From Thiotrichaceae bacterium (GTDB lineage Bacteria > Pseudomonadota > Gammaproteobacteria > Thiotrichales > Thiotrichaceae), in NCBI GenBank assembly GCA_027024625.1, contig JALVRY010000231.1, positions 1 to 5,175 on the forward strand: a stretch of DNA of 5,175 bases. The letters are read 5' to 3'. Below, in pieces: positions 1-5,137 of this stretch (position 1 is the first letter of the stretch; every line of letters starts with the position of its first letter). The notes beneath the pieces are model-generated. The model saw nothing but the letters and a program-made list of their open reading frames with translations, ran no database searches and was not told where the DNA came from. The translations under genes were made by a program, and so were the position numbers.

Positions 1-15
1 ATATAATGGTCAAAT

Positions 16-768
16 ATGGAATACTCACCGTTTAAATATTTTACAAAAAATCGTAAGGGTCGTGATTTTGTTGTTGGCGATCTACATGGAATGTTTTCGT
101 CGTTTTCTAAGTTGCTTGATCAAGTTGACTTTGACTATGATGCCGACCGTGTCTTCTCTGTTGGGGATCTTGTTGATCGAGGCTCTGAGTCTCATCGGGC
201 TGTCGAATTCTTAACTAAGCCTTGGTTTTTTTCCATTATGGGCAACCATGAATATATGCTAATCGAGTCAGAAGATGATGAGAGAATGCAAGATAACTGG
301 GTAAATTATTGTGGTGGCGACTGGTGGAAAGAAATGCCAGATAAGTTAAAGCCAAGAATCAGGAAAAAATTCTCAAAACTGCCTTTAGCGATGGAAGTTG
401 AAGCTCCTTGCGGTAATGTCGGAATTGTTCATGCCGATGTACCTTTGCATATGCAATGGTCATATTTTATTAAAGAATTGCAAACAGGTGTAGAAATGCA
501 AAGCTATAGCCTGTGGTCACGTAATCGCTACAAACGTATTAAAACAGATGGATATTCACCGAAAGTTGAGGGGATTGACTTAGTGGTTGTCGGGCATACT
601 CCAGTGTCTGAGCCTTTGCTAGAGGGAAATGTTCATTTTATTGATACAGGAGCAACCTATATTGAAGATTCAACACTTGCTCAGTTAACAATGCTTGAGT
701 TGGCTGCTGAACCGCAACTTCACCAAATCAGCACATATCGACGTGAGCTTGCTGGAGTGCGGTTCTAG
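16..768 (+). CDS. Ser/Thr protein phosphatase-like metallophosphoesterase (PrpA/lambda phosphatase type)
   Basis: This 250-residue protein carries the full set of PPP-family metallophosphatase motifs in the right order. They are GDLHG (residues 21-25), GDLVDRG (50-56), GNHE (76-79), a GIVHAD histidine (H139), WSR (167-169), GHTP (193-196) and a final DTG (210-212). In the family, the Asp, His and Asn side chains of these motifs hold two metal ions (often Mn2+) that activate water to hydrolyse phosphoesters. Bacterial relatives are PrpA/PrpB of E. coli and phage lambda phosphatase (about 220 residues); this one is slightly longer. No signal peptide or membrane helix is seen, so it is probably cytoplasmic. 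The start is the first ATG after an in-frame TAA at 4-6, and it leaves a normal N-terminus before GDLHG; the ribosome binding site is weak. The natural substrate cannot be told: phosphoprotein is likely, but diadenosine tetraphosphate (ApaH-like) or another phosphoester is possible. It converges on iscR. Confidence 0.9.
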   Translation: MEYSPFKYFTKNRKGRDFVVGDLHGMFSSFSKLLDQVDFDYDADRVFSVGDLVDRGSESHRAVEFLTKPWFFSIMGNHEYMLIESEDDERMQDNWVNYCGGDWWKEMPDKLKPRIRKKFSKLPLAMEVEAPCGNVGIVHADVPLHMQWSYFIKELQTGVEMQSYSLWSRNRYKRIKTDGYSPKVEGIDLVVVGHTPVSEPLLEGNVHFIDTGATYIEDSTLAQLTMLELAAEPQLHQISTYRRELAGVRF

Positions 769-781
769 GACAAGCTCCTAG
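765..781. terminator. Small perfect hairpin at the phosphatase stop codon, possible weak terminator
   Basis: CTAGGA (765-770) and TCCTAG (776-781) form a perfect 6-bp stem with a 5-nt loop, and the left arm includes the TAG stop codon of the phosphatase. A competing 7-bp stem pairs GAGCTTG (745-751) with CAAGCTC (771-777). Neither is followed by a T-tract on the + strand, so a classical intrinsic terminator is doubtful. It lies in the 32-bp gap between convergent genes, where some barrier to read-through would be expected. Confidence 0.3.
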
Positions 782-800
782 TATAAGCGTCTAAAAAATC

Positions 801-1286
801 TTAGTTTAATATCATGCTGGATGGTGGAAACATCGTAGCAATCCTGCTAGCCGTCGTGTCTTGTCGCTGTGATACTTCTTTTACTTCTGGGCGATTGATG
901 AATTGCGCTAGGGTAATCTCATCCAAAAATTCATATAGCCTAGTGCTTAGGTCTTCCCATAAGTGGTGTGTTAAGCAGCGCTCACCTTTATTGCAATCTT
1001 CATTGCCGAGACAACTTGTGGAGTCGATGCTTTCATCCACAGCAGAAATGATATCTGCAATGCTGATTTGGTTCGCAGTCTTTCCTAAACGATAGCCGCC
1101 ACCAGGCCCACGTACACCATCGACCAAGCCCTCTTTTCTTAGCTTAGAAAAAAGTTGTTCAAGATATGAGAGAGAGATACCTTGGCATTTTGATATGTCG
1201 GCTAGAGTTACAGGACCTTTTTGATCATGAATTGCAAGATCCATCATGGCGGTAACGGCATAGCGCCCTTTCGTTGAAAGCTTCAT
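801..1286 (-). CDS. iscR: Rrf2-family [2Fe-2S] iron-sulfur cluster regulator IscR
   Basis: The 161-residue protein matches E. coli IscR (162 aa) nearly end to end in layout. The N-terminal winged helix starts [18 protein letters not shown] and contains [16 protein letters not shown] and [12 protein letters not shown]. The cluster ligands C92, C98 and C104 (C-x5-C-x5-C) and H107 fall at the known IscR positions. E43, which in E. coli governs discrimination between the two operator types, is conserved. In the family, holo-IscR represses the isc operon and itself at type 1 sites, and either form acts at type 2 sites, so cluster supply is matched to demand. The ATG start has GGAG (minus strand, 1294-1297) seven bases upstream. 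Operator-like sequences lie 45-101 bp upstream of the start. Oddly, no iscS, iscU or iscA follows: the next gene is a convergent phosphatase. The C-terminal tail after about residue 141 is divergent, as is usual. Confidence 0.95.
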   Translation of the reverse strand: MKLSTKGRYAVTAMMDLAIHDQKGPVTLADISKCQGISLSYLEQLFSKLRKEGLVDGVRGPGGGYRLGKTANQISIADIISAVDESIDSTSCLGNEDCNKGERCLTHHLWEDLSTRLYEFLDEITLAQFINRPEVKEVSQRQDTTASRIATMFPPSSMILN

Positions 1287-1330
1287 AATTTGACTCCAAG
1301 AAGAAAGGTGAAGAGGGGAGCTTCCTTCTA

Positions 1331-1354
1331 ATAATTGACTAATTTACTGGGTTA
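1331..1354 (+). promoter_or_regulatory. IscR type 1-like operator, iscR-proximal copy
   Basis: Reading rightward, this 24-bp site contains TTGACTAATTTACT (1335-1348) followed by GGGTTA. It closely resembles the type 1 IscR sites found in front of gammaproteobacterial isc operons (ATA-C/A-TTGAC-T-AAttTACT-nGGTAT pattern). It shares the 14-base core exactly with a second site in opposite orientation at 1364-1387. Placement between the iscR -35 element and its start codon suits autorepression by holo-IscR. The match is to the remembered motif; no scan was run. Confidence 0.7.
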
Positions 1355-1363
1355 TATTATGTT
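1335..1363 (+). promoter_or_regulatory. Possible divergent rightward promoter within the IscR operator palindrome
   Basis: Because the operator region is a near-palindrome, the + strand also carries TTGACT (1335-1340), then 17 bp and TATGTT (1358-1363). This is about as good a sigma70 promoter as the leftward one. No protein-coding gene lies downstream: a transcript would run through the nested repeat element and could stop at the hairpin at 1742-1766. The elements are visible; their activity is inference, and the pattern may simply follow from the operator symmetry. Confidence 0.3.
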
Positions 1364-1383
1364 ATACCTAGTAAATTAGTCAA
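1354..1383 (-). promoter_or_regulatory. Predicted iscR promoter
   Basis: On the minus strand a TTGACT -35 hexamer (1378-1383) is followed after 18 bp by TAATAT (1354-1359), or after 17 bp by ATAATA, as the -10 element. The -35 is good and the -10 is mediocre. Transcription would begin near 1347, inside the proximal operator, giving a leader of about 60 nt before the ATG. Both operator copies overlap this promoter, which fits autoregulation. Confidence 0.55.
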
Positions 1384-1387
1384 GTAT
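1364..1387 (-). promoter_or_regulatory. IscR type 1-like operator over the iscR -35 element
   Basis: On the minus strand this reads ATACTTGAC, TAATTTACT, AGGTAT, the closest match in the window to the type 1 IscR motif. The TTGACT within it (1378-1383) also serves as a plausible -35 hexamer for iscR, so binding here would compete with RNA polymerase, as at the E. coli isc promoter. It pairs with the 1331-1354 site as a mirror image; the two are separated by 9 bp. Confidence 0.75.
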
Positions 1388-1458
1388 TGTTTTCTTTTCA
1401 ATTGGAACTTGCTTGTGATGTGTGTAAGTTATCATGTTGATATTTTCAGTATCTTTAT

Positions 1459-1630
1459 TATTACCTGAATCCGTGACTTCACTACGGCAGATAGCACAAG
1501 CTATTGATTCCACAGCGGTTTAAAAAATGCCCACTTAACCTACGGGTGAAGCTAAGATTTTTTAAAATCCACTGTGAAACCAATATCTTGCACACTCTTA
1601 TCCACATTGAAGTCATGGATTCAGGTATTA
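1459..1630. repeat. 172-bp nested inverted-repeat element (MITE- or REP-like)
   Basis: The outer 23-base arms, 1459-1481 and 1608-1630, are inverted repeats matching at 21 of 23 positions (left arm TATTACCTGAATCC then GTGACTTCA). Inside them a second imperfect inverted repeat pairs 1503-1528 (core CCACAGCGG) with 1557-1584 (core CCACTGTG), and CAAG (1497-1500) can pair with CTTG (1587-1590). A small apex stem (CTTAACC with GGGTGAAG) fills the centre. The whole element can therefore fold into one long interrupted hairpin. It has no coding capacity. Terminal inverted repeats plus a related short copy nearby suggest a miniature mobile or REP-like repeat, but no clear target-site duplication is seen. 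A structured RNA is the alternative. Confidence 0.7.
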
Positions 1631-1670
1631 GCTAGATTTTATAAATCAATAACTTACCAGTTTAAAAGTG

Positions 1671-1711
1671 TATTACCTGAATCCACATTAAAGTCACAGG
1701 TTCGGGTATTA
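1671..1711. repeat. 41-bp solo copy related to the 172-bp repeat element
   Basis: The first 14 bases, TATTACCTGAATCC (1671-1684), are identical to the left end of the larger element (1459-1472). Bases 1681-1711 match the right end of that element (1600-1630) at 26 of 31 positions, with no gaps. The two ends are thus joined directly at the shared ATCC, as if everything between had been deleted. The copy can form its own hairpin, TATTACCTGAATCC against GGTTCGGGTATTA, allowing G-U pairs. It lies 40 bp from the larger element in the same orientation. Confidence 0.65.
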
Positions 1712-1738
1712 ATCAAATATTTGCTTATTTTCTAGCAT

Positions 1739-1772
1739 AAAAAAAGGCCAGTAAAACTGGCCTTTTGGTTTT
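1739..1772 (-). terminator. Intrinsic terminator of fimV, possibly bidirectional
   Basis: GGCCAGT (1746-1752) and ACTGGCC (1756-1762) form a perfect 7-bp stem with a 3-nt loop, extended by four A-T pairs to 11 bp (1742-1766). Read on the minus strand, the stem is followed by seven T residues (1745 down to 1739), a classical rho-independent terminator about 50 bp past the fimV stop. On the + strand it is followed by TTTTGGTTTT, so weaker termination of rightward transcripts is also possible. Confidence 0.9.
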
Positions 1773-1815
1773 GTTGCTATTCTACGTTTGCACTGTAGAT
1801 TTTGGTGATTCAGAG

Positions 1816-4791
1816 CTAGCCTGTTTGATGTAGCAGGTCTTCTGCTTCACGTTTCTGGTCATCACTACCTTCAACGATAACCTCTTCTAGTGTGCTACGA
1901 GCACCTTCAATGTCACCCATATCTAGATAAGCTCTAGCTAGATCTAGCTTGGTGCTGATATGCGCTTCTTGAAGGTCAATATCTTCTTCTGGTAGATCCA
2001 AGAAAGATAATACGTCGTCGTCTTCTCCGTATAGCTCAGCATTACCTTGAGCGGTATAGGCAGTTCCTTGAGGGAGGATGCGATCAATTCCAGTATCACT
2101 ATCGACTTCAAGATTAAGGTTTGCTAGCTCAAGGTCATCATCTGTTTTCTTGGTAGACCCATTCTCATCTAATAGCATTGATTCAAAGTCAATGATGTTG
2201 CTTTCATCTGCATCTGTGCTATCTAATGTTGTTGCTTTGTCATCAAGCTCTTTTTCAAGGTCATCAAGGCTGAATTCATCATCATCAAGACCAAAGTCAG
2301 AGAAGTCATCTTCGAGATCAGAGAAATCATTAAGCACATCTTCAGAGGTCTCTGATTCTGTAGGCATCTCAACAGATGGTTCTTGTTGCTCTGTTTCTGC
2401 TTGGTCAGCATCTATTGCAGCATTAATTTCTTCATCGATGTTGTCGTCATCAAGAAGTAACTCATCTAAATTGAAATCATCTTCTAGTGGTGTTTCTTCT
2501 GTATCTTCTTGCTCGTTGCCATTATTCATGGCTGCGGCGGCAACAGCTGCTGCAGCAGTGGCTCCTGCTGCAATTTTTGTTGCTGTAGATGTTGTTGAGC
2601 TTGATGCAGGCTCATCGTCTATAGTTTGATAAAGTGCATTGTCTGGGCTGATTTTTCTTCCCATTTCTACAACTTTTTCCCAGATTGTTGCTTTGTTAGC
2701 ACCATCTAGGTTATGAATTTCTTGAGCTTGAAGGTCAAATGCTTCTTTGTTATTTGAGGCTAAATAGTTTTCCAATAATTTATGACGGTATTCAAGTTTC
2801 TCTGGATGTGCTGCAATGGCTTTTTTGAGCTCGGCTTCAGCTTGCTCGTGTAATCCATAGACGATATAAACATCTGCTTCTTGAAGAATATCGTCGTCTT
2901 CGTCGCCGTCATCTAGTGCGGTAGAGACATTGTCTGTTTCAGGTATGGTATTCGTATCAAAAGCATTGCTAGTATCTTGAGATGAAGATTTTTTTTCTGA
3001 GCTAAGATTGAGGTCATCTTCAAAGTCTTTAAAGAAGTCATCATCTGTATTGCTAGTATCGTCTGCGTTAATATTGATGTTGTCATCATTAAGTGCTGTA
3101 AACTCATCATCAAAATCACTTAATGCTGCTGAGCTTGATGTTGTACCATCATCATTTTGTTTGTTTTTGCGACGAGAAAGTAGCAACCAACCAAGTAATA
3201 ACAATAAAATTGAGCCTGCACCAGCAGCGGTTACTATTGGAGATGAAAGCAAATCGAGTAAAGCATTCTCCTTTTCTGGCTTAAATCCAGTTTCCTCTGG
3301 TGTTTTTCTATCCTTATCATTGGCTTCAGCCATTGCAGCAGCACGGCGTTTAGCTGCTAGTGCTGCTGGCGTTAAATCATTTTGTCTTGCTTGTGGTGGC
3401 GTGGTGGTTGTTTTAGCCTGTGGATCTTGTGTTGCTGCTGGTTGTGTGCGATTAATCTTCCCTGCATCTTGATTTGCTGTATTTGCAATATGAGCTGAGA
3501 GATCAGTATTAACTGGAGCTGGAGTCGTTGGTTTTAAACGATTATTATTTCCAGTCGCTTTACCGTTATTTGCTAAACTTCTTTGTAGTTTTGCAAGTTG
3601 ATCATTCTTGAGAGCAATCAGGCGATTTTTCTTCTGGATGATAGATTCCATCTCAGCTACGCGAGATTTTAGATCAGCATTTTCACGTTGCTTCGATATA
3701 AGAGCTTCACGAGCTAAAGAAAGTTGCTTATCTAATTCAGAGATACGCGCTTTGCCCGCAGCAGATACCTTGCTGCTGGCTTTTGATGTGTTGTCTCTCT
3801 TTCCGCCCATTACTTCTAAGTGGGCTTTAGTATTTTGTGTTGTTCTGCTCGCTCTAGTAGGTGATTGTTTTGCTCGTGTTTTGTGGGAGCTAGACCTTAT
3901 GGACTTTTGAGAAACAGTCTTTTTAGCAAGTTTCTTGCGATATTGTTTCCACTCAGTGTAGTGTTTGCGAATAATACGCTTAGCTTGACGTGTTGACACA
4001 CCACTAGCGCTAGATGGGATTTTTAGCGTCGCACCTGCTTTCAAACGGTTGATGTTACCACGGCGAAATGCTTCTGGGTTCGCACGGAAAAGTGCGACCA
4101 TCATTTGATCTGCGCTGACGCTACGGGGCTTGAGGCGAGTTGCAATTTTGTAGAGAGTGTCACCAGAATGAACGCGGTATTTGCTCTTTCTGCTACTGTG
4201 CGATGAAGCTGGTGTAGCTTGCTGCTTAGGCTTAAAGTTTAGTTTAATACCATCACGCACTTTAACCTGCTGTTGTTGGTTTTGTGCTCTTTGCGTTGGT
4301 CTTGTTTGTGCTGGTGTTGGTCGCTTAACAAAACCTGTTGCTTTAGGTTCAGCTCGCACAGCCGCGGTGTTTGCCCCTGATGTGCGACCGGCTTGTAGTA
4401 AAACAGGAGGATCAAGCAACACGGTATATTCTTTTAGTAACTGCCCTTTTGGCCAGCTAACTTCGAGTAAGAAATTTAGGAAAGGCTCTTTAATCGGTTG
4501 GCTTGATGAAACCAGAATAACAGGCTTGCCATTTTGGATAGTTGAGGTAAACCTCAAACTATTTAAATAAGCGGGGCGATCGATACCAACACGATTAAAT
4601 ACATCAGCAGAGGCCAAGCGTACTTGTACCTGCTTTGCTTCTTGCGCGCTGGTTGAAAGTAGCTCAATTTTAGCATTTAGTGGTTGGTTTAGATGTGAGC
4701 TTGACCGTATGTCGCCAAGACCAATTGCTCCGGAGCTTAAAGGATATGCTCCGGCAATACATACAGCTAGACTTAAAGCCTGTTTATTCAC
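1816..4791 (-). CDS. fimV: FimV-type polar hub / type IV pilus assembly protein
   Basis: The 991-residue protein has the full FimV architecture. It begins with a signal peptide (1 to about 22, cleavage likely after SSGA). Then come the conserved FimV N-terminal domain (about 23-130, starting IGLGDI, with EVSWPKGQLLKEYTVLLDPP) and a periplasmic LysM domain (about 204-259, HSGDTLYKIATRL to LKAGATLKIPS) expected to bind peptidoglycan. A basic linker is followed by a coiled coil (about 347-407), a Pro/Thr/Gln-rich linker and one membrane helix (about 517-539) ending in SRRKNK. The cytoplasmic part is strongly acidic, with a TPR-like segment (about 635-692), an alanine-rich stretch (738-755) and the C-terminal FimV domain (about 945-989, TKLDLARAYLDMGDIEGARSTLEEVI). 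In Pseudomonas, FimV organises the cell pole, supports the type IV pilus secretin and affects cAMP and twitching; relatives are HubP and TspA. The start is GTG: an in-frame TGA lies 21 bases upstream and no ATG intervenes. truA, often next downstream, is absent. Confidence 0.93.
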   Translation of the reverse strand: MNKQALSLAVCIAGAYPLSSGAIGLGDIRSSSHLNQPLNAKIELLSTSAQEAKQVQVRLASADVFNRVGIDRPAYLNSLRFTSTIQNGKPVILVSSSQPIKEPFLNFLLEVSWPKGQLLKEYTVLLDPPVLLQAGRTSGANTAAVRAEPKATGFVKRPTPAQTRPTQRAQNQQQQVKVRDGIKLNFKPKQQATPASSHSSRKSKYRVHSGDTLYKIATRLKPRSVSADQMMVALFRANPEAFRRGNINRLKAGATLKIPSSASGVSTRQAKRIIRKHYTEWKQYRKKLAKKTVSQKSIRSSSHKTRAKQSPTRASRTTQNTKAHLEVMGGKRDNTSKASSKVSAAGKARISELDKQLSLAREALISKQRENADLKSRVAEMESIIQKKNRLIALKNDQLAKLQRSLANNGKATGNNNRLKPTTPAPVNTDLSAHIANTANQDAGKINRTQPAATQDPQAKTTTTPPQARQNDLTPAALAAKRRAAAMAEANDKDRKTPEETGFKPEKENALLDLLSSPIVTAAGAGSILLLLLGWLLLSRRKNKQNDDGTTSSSAALSDFDDEFTALNDDNININADDTSNTDDDFFKDFEDDLNLSSEKKSSSQDTSNAFDTNTIPETDNVSTALDDGDEDDDILQEADVYIVYGLHEQAEAELKKAIAAHPEKLEYRHKLLENYLASNNKEAFDLQAQEIHNLDGANKATIWEKVVEMGRKISPDNALYQTIDDEPASSSTTSTATKIAAGATAAAAVAAAAMNNGNEQEDTEETPLEDDFNLDELLLDDDNIDEEINAAIDADQAETEQQEPSVEMPTESETSEDVLNDFSDLEDDFSDFGLDDDEFSLDDLEKELDDKATTLDSTDADESNIIDFESMLLDENGSTKKTDDDLELANLNLEVDSDTGIDRILPQGTAYTAQGNAELYGEDDDVLSFLDLPEEDIDLQEAHISTKLDLARAYLDMGDIEGARSTLEEVIVEGSDDQKREAEDLLHQTG

Positions 4792-4797
4792 TTTGTA

Positions 4798-4804
4798 TCC
4801 CCTT
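4798..4804 (-). promoter_or_regulatory. Ribosome binding site fixing the GTG start of fimV
   Basis: On the minus strand AAGGGGA precedes TACAAA and then GTG, giving a strong Shine-Dalgarno match six bases before the start codon. Together with the signal peptide that begins right after it (MNKQALSLAV), this supports GTG at 4789-4791 as the true start. Confidence 0.8.
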
Positions 4805-4882
4805 ACAGGTAATCATCATTCCTTTGCTCTCCCCTAAAAGAGAATAATGTGCAAGTCCAATGCCATCATACTCAGTGTTGTT

Positions 4883-4909
4883 AGCCTTTTTGTTTTGGAG
4901 AACAAGGCT
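4883..4909 (-). other. Stem-loop at the predicted 5' end of the fimV transcript
   Basis: On the minus strand AGCCTTGTT pairs with AAC and AAGGCT across a 3-nt AAA bulge. It starts within about 10 bases of the transcription start predicted from the TATAAT box. A stem this close to the 5' end could protect the mRNA, or could be coincidence. There is no T-tract on this strand that would make it an attenuator. Confidence 0.3.
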
Positions 4910-4917
4910 TTAAAATT

Positions 4918-4923
4918 ATTATA
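4918..4923 (-). promoter_or_regulatory. Possible -10 element for fimV
   Basis: The minus strand carries a perfect TATAAT here, about 125 bp before the fimV start codon. No good -35 hexamer is found 16-18 bp upstream (the candidates are AGGTAA or AAGGTA), so the promoter may need an activator or may be a chance match in AT-rich DNA. Confidence 0.35.
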
Positions 4924-5016
4924 GTCGTGGAGAACCCATCTTACCTTAAAATAATACAAAAGGTTTGCATAAAAACTTTGCAATAACAGAGGGTTTACCG
5001 TCTGCTTATGATAGCT

Positions 5017-5039
5017 TTAAGCAATTAACTGTTGCTTAA
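5017..5039. repeat. Perfect 8-bp dyad TTAAGCAA / TTGCTTAA
   Basis: TTAAGCAA (5017-5024) and TTGCTTAA (5032-5039) are perfect inverted repeats with a 7-base spacer. The spacing would suit a dimeric regulator site; the sequence is not a motif I can assign to a named family. It lies about 225 bp before the fimV start, upstream of the candidate -10 box. Confidence 0.4.
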
Positions 5040-5124
5040 TCATTGCTTCTATTGGAGTAATTATATTTATTAATGAGTTGTTTCCGTTGTTCTGTAATAT
5101 GCCAACAAGGGCTTTGTGCAGCAT
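5017..5124 (-). CDS. Doubtful small ORF, 35 codons, no recognised product
   Basis: An ATG at 5122-5124 opens a 35-residue frame (MLHKALVGILQNNGNNSLIN, ending MIKQQLIA) that closes at TAA 5017-5019. AAGGG lies four bases upstream of the ATG and could serve as a ribosome binding site. The frame stays open upstream of the ATG as far as a TAG at 5170-5172. I recognise no family or motif, and both its start region and stop lie inside inverted repeats (5103-5137 and 5017-5039), so it may be a chance reading of structured noncoding DNA. Confidence 0.15.
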   Translation of the reverse strand: MLHKALVGILQNNGNNSLINIITPIEAMIKQQLIA

Positions 5125-5137
5125 AAAACCCTTGTTG
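5103..5137. repeat. Strong 35-bp near-perfect hairpin
   Basis: CAACAAGGG (5103-5111) and CCCTTGTTG (5129-5137) are perfect 9-bp arms. Past one C-A mismatch, TTTGTG and CATAAA continue the pairing with one G-U pair, leaving a 3-nt loop. Neither strand has a T-tract after it, so it does not look like an ordinary terminator. It may belong to the gene beyond the window edge or to a repeat family. Confidence 0.55.

Larger units (their letters stand above)
1287..1815. other. Gene-free region between iscR and fimV
   Basis: These 529 bp contain no convincing coding sequence. From left to right they hold the iscR ribosome binding site and leader (1287-1330), a symmetric IscR operator pair with promoter elements (1331-1387), an AT-rich stretch with nothing recognisable (1388-1458), a large nested inverted repeat (1459-1630), a 40-bp AT-rich spacer, a short solo relative of the repeat (1671-1711) and the fimV terminator (1739-1772). 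The 43 bases between terminator hairpin and fimV stop show nothing notable. Confidence 0.8.

Noticed and set aside
814..1095. 93-codon + strand ORF opposite iscR
   Set aside because: It is antisense to a clearly conserved IscR reading frame, has low-complexity composition and shows no recognisable domain.
1459..1711. CRISPR array
   Set aside because: The repeated units are two in number, of different length, and are inverted-repeat ends rather than regularly spaced direct repeats.
2078..2629. 183-codon + strand Ser-rich ORF opposite fimV
   Set aside because: The serine-rich sequence is the reverse complement of the Asp/Glu-rich FimV cytoplasmic region (GAT/GAA codons read as ATC/TTC and TCA/TCT in other frames). 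The same applies to the other ORFs within 2223-4570.
2913..3119. 68-codon minus strand Met/Leu/Thr-rich ORF inside fimV
   Set aside because: It is a frame-shifted reading of the repeated GATGAT-type codons in the acidic FimV domain; it has no independent start signal or domain.
4852..4914. Short + strand ORF (MPSYSVLLAFLFW...) in the fimV upstream region
   Set aside because: It has no ribosome binding site, is under 20 codons and lies over the predicted fimV promoter and leader stem.
5073..5126. 17-codon + strand ORF rich in cysteine (MSCFRCSVICQQGLCAA)
   Set aside because: Four cysteines in 17 residues caught the eye, but the nearest GGAG lies about 17 bases upstream of the ATG, too far for translation, and the frame overlaps the 5103-5137 hairpin. 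Too short to support.
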